From assembly GCA_905206455.1 (NCBI GenBank), contig CAJLHL010000022.1, forward strand, positions 1 through 26,206: a stretch of DNA of 26,206 nucleotides, read 5' to 3'. Positions 7,067-13,221 of the stretch are shown in pieces. A model generated the notes under the pieces. That model ran no database searches. It saw only the letters and a program-made list of their open reading frames with translations, and was not told the origin of the DNA. The number at the start of each line of letters is the position of its first letter. Position 1 is the stretch's first letter. The position numbers and the translations under genes were made by a program. This DNA is from an uncultured Eubacteriales bacterium (GTDB lineage Bacteria > Bacillota > Clostridia > Peptostreptococcales > Anaerovoracaceae).

Positions 7067-7886
7067 ACGGTTTACGGGAAAGACATTTGTCATAAAGTAC
7101 GGCGGCAGCGTCATGGAAGACGAAACGCTGAAAAAGAAATTTATTGAAGACGTAGCTCTTCTTAAATTAGTAGGAATCAATATCGTCATCGTCCACGGGG
7201 GCGGCAAGCGGATCAACGCCATGCTGAATCAGGTGGATCTGGACGTAAAGTTTCAGCAGGGACAGCGGGTGACCGACGAGCACGTCATGAAGATCGTGGA
7301 GATGGTTCTCTCCGGTCAGGTCAACAAGGATCTCTCCGCCTGTCTCAGCCAGCACGGACTCAACGCAGTGGGCCTGTGCGGCAGAGACAGCAATCTCCTG
7401 AAAGCCGTAAAAAATTATGCGGTAGGTCAGGACGGTGAGAAGCTGGATCTCGGATATGTGGGAAAAGTTTCGGAGGTCAACAAGGAGGTTCTCACGGATC
7501 TCATCGCTGCGGACTATGTGCCGATCATCTCTCCGGTGGCCTGCGGCGAAGACGGGGAGACGTTCAACGTAAATGCCGATTACGCGGCGGGCGCGGTGAG
7601 CGGCGCTCTGGAGGCGGAAAAACTGATTCTTCTGTCGGATATCAAGGGTCTGTATCGGGATATTAACGACGAAGATTCCTTTATTCCGGAGATTAATTGT
7701 GATAAAGTGAAAGAATATATCGAAGACGGGACGATCGCGGGAGGCATGATTCCGAAGATGCAGTGCTGTGTGGACGCGATTCAGAAGGGTGCGAGAGAAG
7801 TGGTTATCATCGACGGCAGAGTGGAACACAGTCTGCTCATCGAAATCTTTACCCATTCCGGAAGCGGTACGATGGTGACAAAGTAA
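7020..7886 (+). CDS. argB: Acetylglutamate kinase
   Basis: Phosphorylates N-acetyl-L-glutamate with ATP, the second step of the acetylated arginine pathway. The 288 residues contain the glycine-rich substrate and nucleotide loops VIKYGGS and IVHGGG, FNVNADYAAGAV, the Lys-bearing GGMIPKMQ and IIDGRVEHSLL. The N-terminal helix before the first strand (AEILIEALPYIKRFTGKT) matches the hexameric, arginine-inhibited class of the enzyme (as in Thermotoga and Pseudomonas) rather than the short E. coli type, so feedback inhibition is likely. Two tandem ATGs (7020, 7023) follow GGAGG at 5 or 8 nt, so either may be used. It is first in an argB-argJ-argC unit; the gap to argJ is 27 bp. Confidence 0.96.
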   Translation: MMKRAEILIEALPYIKRFTGKTFVIKYGGSVMEDETLKKKFIEDVALLKLVGINIVIVHGGGKRINAMLNQVDLDVKFQQGQRVTDEHVMKIVEMVLSGQVNKDLSACLSQHGLNAVGLCGRDSNLLKAVKNYAVGQDGEKLDLGYVGKVSEVNKEVLTDLIAADYVPIISPVACGEDGETFNVNADYAAGAVSGALEAEKLILLSDIKGLYRDINDEDSFIPEINCDKVKEYIEDGTIAGGMIPKMQCCVDAIQKGAREVVIIDGRVEHSLLIEIFTHSGSGTMVTK

Positions 7887-7913
7887 GATAAGATTAGAAG
7901 CTGAGGTAAGAAA

Positions 7914-9131
7914 ATGAAGATAATCGAAGGAAAATCCGTCTCCTGTGTGAAGGGAATTCAGGCGGCAGGCTGTGCGGTGGGTCTGAAGAAGAGCGGAAAA
8001 AAGGATATGGGAATGATTTTCAGCGAGGTTCCCGCTGTGTGCGCCGGCGTATTTACGAAGAATGTGGTGAAAGCGGCGCCTGTACTCGTGGATATGGAGA
8101 AGGTGAAATACCCGGTGACCAGAGCGTTCATCATCAACAGCGGCAACGCTAACGCCTGCACCGGGGAACAGGGTGTCGCCGACGCTCACGCTATGGCGCA
8201 CCGTACGGCGGAATGTCTGGGCGTCGCTCCTGAGGAAGTCATGGTGTTTTCCACCGGCGTCATCGGCCAGCCGATGCCTATGGACACCATTCTCCGCGGT
8301 ATCGATATCTGTGCAGAGGCTCTCGCTTCTGAAGGCGATGCGGTTCATCAGGCGATCATGACTACGGATACAAAAGAAAAGTGTATCTTTGCTGAGACGG
8401 AAATCGGAGGAAAAACAGTGAGCCTCTGCGGCATCGCCAAAGGTTCCGGCATGATTCATCCGAATATGGGAACGATGCTCTCTTATGTCGTTACGGACGC
8501 GGCTGTGACGAAAGAGGTGCTGGAGCAGATACAGAAGACAGCGGCTCATACGACCTTTAATATGGTAACTGTAGATGGAGACACCAGCACCAATGATTCG
8601 GCTGTGATTCTCGCCAACGGCTGCGCGGGAAATCCGGTGATCGACCGCGCGGAGGGAGAAGACTACGAAAAATTTTATGAGGCCGTGTATTACATCAGTG
8701 AGTGGCTGGCGAAGGCTATCGCAGCGGACGGAGAAGGGGCTTCCCGCATGATCGAAGTCGATCTGAAGGGAGCGCAGACAGAAGAGACCGCTCGTCTGTG
8801 CGCCCGCTCCGTAGCGTCTTCCAGTCTGGTGAAAGCTGCGGTGCACGGTTCCGACGCCAACTGGGGCCGGGTTCTGTGCGCCATGGGATATTCCGGGGCG
8901 GACTTCGACCAGGGGAAGGTGGATGTGGCCTTTTCCAGCGAGAAGGGCAGCATCGATGTATTTCTTCAGGGAGTCCCTCTCGCTTTTGACGAGGAGAGAG
9001 CGCTGGAAATTCTCAGAGAAGATGTGATTCACATCGATATCGATATGCATGCGGGAGTCTGTGCGGCGAAAGCATGGGGCTGTGATCTGACGAAGGAGTA
9101 TGTGGCCATCAACGGCGACTACCGCTCATAA
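7914..9131 (+). CDS. argJ: Glutamate N-acetyltransferase (ornithine acetyltransferase)
   Basis: Transfers the acetyl group from N-acetylornithine to glutamate, recycling acetyl groups; some family members also use acetyl-CoA. The protein (405 residues) self-cleaves before a Thr nucleophile. The cleavage region is visible as KGSGMIHPNMGTML, with Thr187 preceded by Gly186 rather than the commoner Ala. The oxyanion-site sequence NSGNANACTG and the C-terminal DLTKEYVAINGDYRS end are also present. The start follows GAGGT 7 nt upstream. Because argA is not seen here and argJ is present, the organism probably runs the cyclic pathway. Confidence 0.96.
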   Translation: MKIIEGKSVSCVKGIQAAGCAVGLKKSGKKDMGMIFSEVPAVCAGVFTKNVVKAAPVLVDMEKVKYPVTRAFIINSGNANACTGEQGVADAHAMAHRTAECLGVAPEEVMVFSTGVIGQPMPMDTILRGIDICAEALASEGDAVHQAIMTTDTKEKCIFAETEIGGKTVSLCGIAKGSGMIHPNMGTMLSYVVTDAAVTKEVLEQIQKTAAHTTFNMVTVDGDTSTNDSAVILANGCAGNPVIDRAEGEDYEKFYEAVYYISEWLAKAIAADGEGASRMIEVDLKGAQTEETARLCARSVASSSLVKAAVHGSDANWGRVLCAMGYSGADFDQGKVDVAFSSEKGSIDVFLQGVPLAFDEERALEILREDVIHIDIDMHAGVCAAKAWGCDLTKEYVAINGDYRS

Positions 9132-9143
9132 AACCGGAGTCTG

Positions 9144-9365
9144 ATGCAGCAGAACCGGGCTGTCTGCGGAATCCGCCGGTATACGGAAGCAGATGCCAGG
9201 AAATATCTGCAAAGTGCGGCGAAGCCGGAAGAAAAACTGCAGCCGCTGTCTGCGGAGCAGAACGTTGAAAAAGGACAGCCGCTATCGGCGAAGATTAAAG
9301 CAATTAATTATCCGGAAAATCGATTTGCCGGATCGGGAGAACTATCGAAAGAAGGTTTTTTATGA
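9144..9365 (+). CDS. Possible small protein between argJ and argC
   Basis: A 73-codon ORF filling most of the 230-bp gap between argJ and argC. Its stop overlaps the argC start in an ATGA arrangement (9362-9365). A GGAG 5 nt before the ATG could serve as a ribosome binding site. The product is hydrophilic and partly repetitive (KLQPLSAEQ, KGQPLSAKI), with no recognisable domain. It could be a translational-coupling ORF for argC or simply noncoding spacer. Confidence 0.3.
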   Translation: MQQNRAVCGIRRYTEADARKYLQSAAKPEEKLQPLSAEQNVEKGQPLSAKIKAINYPENRFAGSGELSKEGFL

Positions 9366-10405
9366 TAAAGACAGGAATTATCGGAGCGACGGGTTATGCT
9401 GGTCAGCAGCTCGTCAGTCTTTTAATCAATCATCCGGAGGCGGAAGTGACCTTTGTTTCTTCCAATTCTTATGCGGGTCAGTCGTTTTCCGATATCTATC
9501 CGCAGTTTTACCGGATTCTGGATCAGAAGCTGCTGAGCACAGAGGAAGCGAAAGCCGCTATCGGCGATGTGGACGTCGTCTTTACGGCGCTGCCCAACGG
9601 TCTGGTCTTTGAAATCGCGGAGATCGCTATGGAAAAGGGCACTAAGATCGTGGATTTCAGCGCGGATTTTCGTCTGGACGATCCGGCGGTCTACGAGGAA
9701 TGGTATAAAACGAAGCATACTGCGCCGCAGCTCGTCAGCCGGCAGGTCTACGGTCTGCCGGAGCTGTGGAGAGACAGGATCCGGAACGCACAGCTCGTGG
9801 CCAATCCGGGATGCTATACGACAGCCAGCATCCTGGCCGTCTCTGCTCTCCTGAGAGAAGAGGGACTGGCGGATAAAAAGCATATCATCATCGATGCGAA
9901 ATCGGGAATTACGGGTTCCGGAAGAAAAGCAAACGTCTCTCTGCTGTATGCGGAGGCCGGAGAGTCCATTAAGGCTTACGGCATCGCAAATCACAGACAT
10001 ACGCCGGAGATCGAGCAGGAGCTCTCCAAAGTGGCGGGTGAGCCGATCTGCCTCCAGTTCACCCCGCATCTGATGCCGATGAAGAGGGGTATCCTCGCGA
10101 CGATTTATATCGATCTTCTGAAAGATGTGACAGAGGATGATCTGTACGCGATCTATCAGAAGTATTACGGCGATGAAAAATTCGTGCGTATCCGTCGGGG
10201 CATGTGTGAGACGAGATTTGTAACCGGTACGAATTACTGCGATATCAGCGTCCGGGTCGATCGAAGGACAAACCGGGCGATCATCACATCCTGTATCGAC
10301 AACATGATGAAGGGCGCGGCGGGACAGGCCCTGCAGAACATGAATATCATCTGCGGTCTGGAAGAGAGCGCAGGTCTCGACAGGCTTTCTATCGCAGCTC
10401 CTTAA
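9362..10405 (+). CDS. argC: N-acetyl-gamma-glutamyl-phosphate reductase
   Basis: NADPH-dependent reduction of N-acetylglutamyl phosphate to the semialdehyde, the third step of the arginine pathway. At 347 residues it is a standard type 1 enzyme. The N-terminal nucleotide-binding motif is GIIGATGYAGQQL. The catalytic Cys151 lies in ANPGCYTTASI, and the active-site histidines are in NHRHTPEIE (His211/His213). The start follows AAGAAGG at about 8 nt. The operon order here is argB-argJ-argC rather than the common argC-argJ-argB, and argD and argF are absent. The next gene begins 20 bp later. Confidence 0.96.
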   Translation: MIKTGIIGATGYAGQQLVSLLINHPEAEVTFVSSNSYAGQSFSDIYPQFYRILDQKLLSTEEAKAAIGDVDVVFTALPNGLVFEIAEIAMEKGTKIVDFSADFRLDDPAVYEEWYKTKHTAPQLVSRQVYGLPELWRDRIRNAQLVANPGCYTTASILAVSALLREEGLADKKHIIIDAKSGITGSGRKANVSLLYAEAGESIKAYGIANHRHTPEIEQELSKVAGEPICLQFTPHLMPMKRGILATIYIDLLKDVTEDDLYAIYQKYYGDEKFVRIRRGMCETRFVTGTNYCDISVRVDRRTNRAIITSCIDNMMKGAAGQALQNMNIICGLEESAGLDRLSIAAP

Positions 10406-10425
10406 AGCAGCGGGCGTGTGTTTTT

Positions 10426-11049
10426 ATGAAAACCGAAGAAGAAAGGAGACCCGGCGGAATCGGAAAGCTGAAAAGAAGTCAAACCGCGGAGCTCGAAGAG
10501 ACTGCGGAACGAAAAGCGGGGAAAACCGCAAAGCCGGAAAAAGCCGGCGGAGGACAGACCGGTGAAACTGCAGAGATTCAAGGAGACGGCAAACGCAAAG
10601 GCGCCGGAAGTTTTTCCCGAATCGTCCTGCGCCGGGCAGCCGCCGATGTGATATCGATCAAATGGGCGATCCTGCTGATCGGTGTCTGTTTTCTGGCGCT
10701 GTGGGCGGCGACAGGCAGCATCTGTCCGATGGTTGCGTTTACCGGATTTCCATGTCCGGGCTGCGGTTTGACGAGAGCGGGGCTTCTGGCGCTCTCCCTG
10801 GATTTTCCGGGGGCCTGGAAGATGAATCCCTTTATTTTTCCCATCGGCGCTCTGATTCTTATCTGGTGCGTATACCGTTATATTTTCTTCCGCAAACCGC
10901 CGGTCTGGTTTACCCGGTGCGCGGCGGCAGTCTTAACGGGCCTCATGCTGTTTTATGTATGGCGTATGATCTGTTGTTTCCCCGGCGAAGCGCCTATGAA
11001 CTATTACGCGGATCATCTGCTGTCGCGGCTTTCTGTTCTCTGGAAATGA
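10426..11049 (+). CDS. DUF2752 membrane protein with charged N-terminal extension
   Basis: A 207-residue integral membrane protein of unknown function. Residues 1-67 are highly charged and low in complexity (Glu/Lys/Gly/Ala, with ETAE, KTAKPEKAGG and QTGETAE repeats). About residues 77-97 form a hydrophobic helix, followed by the DUF2752 hallmark GFPCPGCGLTRA with its paired cysteines and the downstream DFPGAWKMNPF. Two or three more helices follow. The ribosome binding site is weak (GCGGGCG), so a start further in is possible, but no better candidate is visible. It is 20 bp from argC and could be read through from the arg operon. The next gene is also a small membrane protein, a neighbourhood often seen for this family. 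Confidence 0.75.
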   Translation: MKTEEERRPGGIGKLKRSQTAELEETAERKAGKTAKPEKAGGGQTGETAEIQGDGKRKGAGSFSRIVLRRAAADVISIKWAILLIGVCFLALWAATGSICPMVAFTGFPCPGCGLTRAGLLALSLDFPGAWKMNPFIFPIGALILIWCVYRYIFFRKPPVWFTRCAAAVLTGLMLFYVWRMICCFPGEAPMNYYADHLLSRLSVLWK

Positions 11050-11192
11050 AGCCGGTTGGTTTCCTGTCCCGGTATTGTACAGGCGGTGAGTCGTATGAGA
11101 CTGGAAAGGGCAGCGGATGCGGGAGTCCGCAGAAGATCGGAAAACAGGGTATAAATATGGAAGGAAAATGGTAGGGAAAGACTTGATTGTTA

Positions 11193-11221
11193 TTGTCAAT
11201 AAAGTTGTGATATGTTAAAAT
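11193..11221 (+). promoter_or_regulatory. Promoter of the 115-aa membrane protein gene
   Basis: TTGTCA (11193-11198), a 17-bp spacer and TAAAAT (11216-11221). The rest of the 229-bp gap after the DUF2752 gene shows nothing else. Confidence 0.6.
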
Positions 11222-11278
11222 AATAAGTCGGAAAAAGAATTGGTTTTTTGTTCGAAGTAGTATTTGCAGGAGGTTTTT

Positions 11279-11626
11279 ATGGAAAACGGTTATAACAACG
11301 GATCGTCAAACAATGATTATCAGTTCACCCGTCCGGAGAACAACGCTTCAAATTACGGAGGCGGATATAATAACAGCGGCCTGGATATGACGCCGATGAC
11401 GATGGGAGAGTGGATCGTGACTCTGATCATCATGGCAATTCCATGTGTCAATATTATCATGTGTTTTGTCTGGGGATTCGGTTCTACCGGCAATCTCAAC
11501 CGCAGAAACTTCTGCCGCGCGTATCTGATCATGATTGCGGTCGTCTTCGTGCTGTATCTCATTCTCGCCGTGACGGTGGGGGTATCGCTGACCACTATGG
11601 TAAACAGCAGCGGATATTATTATTAA
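11279..11626 (+). CDS. Small Asn/Gly/Tyr-rich two-helix membrane protein
   Basis: A 115-residue protein. The first ~40 residues are rich in Asn, Gly, Tyr and Ser (NGYNNGSSNNDY, NNASNYGGGYNNSG), a disordered low-complexity segment. Two hydrophobic helices follow: about 50-70 (WIVTLIIMAIPCVNIIMCFVWGFG) and 84-106 (AYLIMIAVVFVLYLILAVTV), separated by a basic loop NLNRRNF. I chose the ATG at 11279 because AGGAGG stands 5 nt upstream; the in-frame ATG 15 bases earlier would lie before it. Function unknown; similar two-helix proteins recur beside DUF2752 genes in Clostridia. It has its own promoter and a strong terminator downstream. Confidence 0.7.
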   Translation: MENGYNNGSSNNDYQFTRPENNASNYGGGYNNSGLDMTPMTMGEWIVTLIIMAIPCVNIIMCFVWGFGSTGNLNRRNFCRAYLIMIAVVFVLYLILAVTVGVSLTTMVNSSGYYY

Positions 11627-11701
11627 GATACAGATGTATCAGGGAGACAGAGATCTCTATCCGAAAATAAGTAAATAAGCAGCCGGCTTTCCCGGCGGAA
11701 T

Positions 11702-11748
11702 AAAAAAGACATCTTCAGCGTTGTGATGACGGAAGGTGTCTTTTTTTT
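11702..11748. terminator. Bidirectional rho-independent terminator
   Basis: AAAAAAGACATCTTC (11702-11716) pairs along its whole length with 11732-11746 (one G-U pair) around a 15-nt loop, and ends in eight T residues. It separates the membrane protein gene from the recombinase locus. Confidence 0.85.
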
Positions 11749-11813
11749 CTCGCAATTTTGACGAGAGATAAAATGATCTGTTAGCGATGGAAGAGACGGG
11801 CAGAATTCTCTGC

Positions 11814-11833
11814 GCACGATAAAAATATCGTGC
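11814..11833. repeat. Perfect 8-bp inverted repeat upstream of the recombinase gene
   Basis: GCACGATA and TATCGTGC flank an AAAA loop. It lies about 105 bp before the recombinase start and is not followed by a T-run, so it is more likely an operator or RNA hairpin than a terminator. Confidence 0.55.
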
Positions 11834-11876
11834 AGCGCGGAGTGTTTTGTGAAAAATGGGGAGGATATAACATAGC

Positions 11877-11900
11877 TCCGGGGAAATATCTGTCCCCGGA
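11877..11900. repeat. GC-rich 8-bp hairpin in the recombinase leader
   Basis: TCCGGGGA (11877-11884) and TCCCCGGA (11893-11900) enclose an 8-nt loop, ending 38 bp before the recombinase start codon. A weak TATAAC -10-like element is at 11866-11871. There is no T-run, so transcription termination is not predicted. Confidence 0.55.
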
Positions 11901-11938
11901 TTGAGAAGGTGCGTTACCGAAGCGAAAGGAGTGTAGGA

Positions 11939-12805
11939 ATGAGAGCGGAACGAGAAAGTGAAAAAGTAGAATATGCGGAGGAGAGGATGATCGGCGCTTT
12001 TGAGGCATTTCTTTTTAAAGAAGAGAAGAGTCCTGCTACGATCGGCAAGTATGTGAGAGATGTCAGGCATTTTTATCGCTGTCTGCCTGCGGACGGCGCG
12101 GTAACGAAAAAAAGAGTCGTGCAATATAAAACTTCGCTTACAGATCAGTATGCGTTTTCCAGCGCAAATTCCATGATTTCTTCAATCAACTGTTTTTTTA
12201 ATTTTCTGGGCTGGGATGAATTCAAAGTAAAACCTTTTCGCATACAGCGGACGATCTATTGCCCGGCGGAAAAGGAACTGACTCTGGAGGAATATTATCA
12301 ACTTTTGCAGACGGCGAAAAGCAATCATAAGGACAGGCTTTATCTTCTGCTTCAGACTCTGTGCGCCACGGGCATCCGGGTCAGTGAACTATCATCCATT
12401 ACCGTGGAAGCGGTGGAGAGCGGACGGGCGGGCATCAGCTGCAAAGGAAAACGACGGGTAATCATTCTGCCCAGAAAACTCTGTCTTCTCCTGAAGGATT
12501 ACGCACAGAATAAAAAAATTGACAGCGGTCCTGTATTCTGCACGAGAAACGGCAATCCGCTGAATCGGGTAAATATATGGAATGATATGAAACGTCTGTC
12601 CGTTCTGGCGGGAGTCAGCCCCGACAAGGTTTATCCTCACAATCTGAGACATCTGTTCGCCAGACAGTATTACAGTGCGGATAAAGATATCGTGCGGCTG
12701 GCGGATCTTCTGGGACACAGTTCGATCAATACGACCCGGATTTATACGATGGAGAGCGGAGAGGAACATCAGAAAAAAATAGAAGAATTGGGACTGATAT
12801 TGTAA
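11939..12805 (+). CDS. Tyrosine recombinase, candidate invertase for the adjacent switch
   Basis: Site-specific recombinase of the phage integrase family, 288 residues, the size of Xer/RecV-type enzymes rather than large phage integrases. The N-terminal SAM-like DNA-binding domain spans about residues 17-105 (FEAFLFKEEKSPATIGKYVRDVRHFY). The catalytic set is complete: Arg147 (ATGIR), Lys169 or Lys171 (CKGKRR), His234 and Arg237 (HNLRH), His260 (LLGHSS) and the nucleophile Tyr269 (RIYTM). I chose the ATG at 11939 with AAAGGAG 9 nt upstream; a second ATG at 11987 also has a GGAGG-type site. Only 25 bp after its stop lies the first of two inverted crossover-like sites, and the giant adhesin gene follows, so its likely job is promoter inversion. 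No excisionase, phage or conjugative genes accompany it. Confidence 0.93.
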   Translation: MRAERESEKVEYAEERMIGAFEAFLFKEEKSPATIGKYVRDVRHFYRCLPADGAVTKKRVVQYKTSLTDQYAFSSANSMISSINCFFNFLGWDEFKVKPFRIQRTIYCPAEKELTLEEYYQLLQTAKSNHKDRLYLLLQTLCATGIRVSELSSITVEAVESGRAGISCKGKRRVIILPRKLCLLLKDYAQNKKIDSGPVFCTRNGNPLNRVNIWNDMKRLSVLAGVSPDKVYPHNLRHLFARQYYSADKDIVRLADLLGHSSINTTRIYTMESGEEHQKKIEELGLIL

Positions 12806-12823
12806 AGAGGATGGATCTGAAAT

Positions 12824-12855
12824 AAAAGTAACATAATTGTACTTATGTTATTTTT
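12824..12855. repeat. Left inverted-repeat crossover site
   Basis: The 13-bp arms AAAAGTAACATAA (12824-12836) and TTATGTTATTTTT (12843-12855) are mutually inverted with one mismatch around the asymmetric 6-bp core TTGTAC (12837-12842). The inner 18 bp, ACATAATTGTACTTATGT (12831-12848), is repeated exactly in inverse orientation at 13116-13133. Arms plus a short asymmetric core is the standard layout of a tyrosine recombinase core site. Confidence 0.85.
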
Positions 12856-12897
12856 TGCATACGATCCTATCCTCTGTGATACCGCGCGGCGTTTATA

Positions 12898-12920
12898 AAA
12901 TATATGACAATCATATATTT
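12898..12920. promoter_or_regulatory. 23-bp perfect palindrome, operator candidate
   Basis: AAATATATGA and TCATATATTT, 10-bp arms around CAA. It overlaps the -35 element of the rightward promoter candidate inside the invertible segment, as expected for the binding site of a dimeric regulator. Confidence 0.55.
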
Positions 12921-12932
12921 GTCTTTTATTAT
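12904..12932 (+). promoter_or_regulatory. Rightward promoter in the invertible segment
   Basis: ATGACA (12904-12909), 17-bp spacer, TATTAT (12927-12932): five of six matches in each hexamer. In the orientation given it points to the adhesin gene, with a leader of about 280 nt that would run through the right crossover site. Confidence 0.55.
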
Positions 12933-12957
12933 AACATTTCTGGAAATCAATCACCAA
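12928..12957 (-). promoter_or_regulatory. Leftward promoter in the invertible segment
   Basis: On the minus strand TTGGTG (12952-12957) and a perfect TATAAT (12928-12933) with an extended TGn element and an 18-bp spacer. Its -10 overlaps that of the rightward promoter. In the orientation given it points toward the recombinase gene, antisense to it. Confidence 0.45.
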
Positions 12958-13107
12958 TATAAAATAAAAAATTACTGCTTTAAATGGCGGTATTATCAGA
13001 GTTTTTTATCTTTTTTATTCTTGTTGCCGCAAACGATATTCCTGTAATTTAAGAATGATCACAATGTTGCCGAATGGCTTTTATCCTCCGGCATATATCA
13101 CTGTCAG

Positions 13108-13141
13108 AATTTATTACATAAGTACAATTATGTATACAATT
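13108..13141. repeat. Right inverted-repeat crossover site
   Basis: ACATAAGTACAATTATGT (13116-13133) is the exact reverse complement of the left site, with core GTACAA (13122-13127). Outer arm symmetry is weaker here: the seven inner bases TACATAA match on both sides. It lies 88 bp before the adhesin start codon. Confidence 0.85.
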
Positions 13142-13221
13142 GGCTGGTTTTGTTAGAAACCTGTCTCTTCGGTACTTGCGGCAATCGGCAATTTAAAGAA
13201 TTTTGTTAAAGGAGGAAAGAG

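Larger units (their letters stand above)
12849..13115. mobile_element. Predicted invertible promoter segment (267 bp)
   Basis: AT-rich DNA between the two inverted sites, without any credible gene. It carries overlapping divergent promoter candidates and a 23-bp palindrome near 12898-12957. Inversion between the sites would exchange which promoter faces the adhesin gene at 13222. Known parallels are the RecV-type promoter switches of Clostridioides difficile. Inversion itself has not been observed here; it is inferred from the site layout, the adjacent recombinase and the downstream surface gene. Confidence 0.75.

Noticed and set aside
7167..9050. 627-codon open frame on the minus strand across argB and argJ
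   Set aside because: It is entirely antisense to two well-recognised enzymes, has a His/Arg-rich composition typical of shadow frames, and no ribosome binding site.
11939..13141. Integrative element or prophage attachment site
   Set aside because: The repeats are inverted rather than direct, only 267 bp apart, and no tRNA, excisionase, replication or structural phage genes are present.
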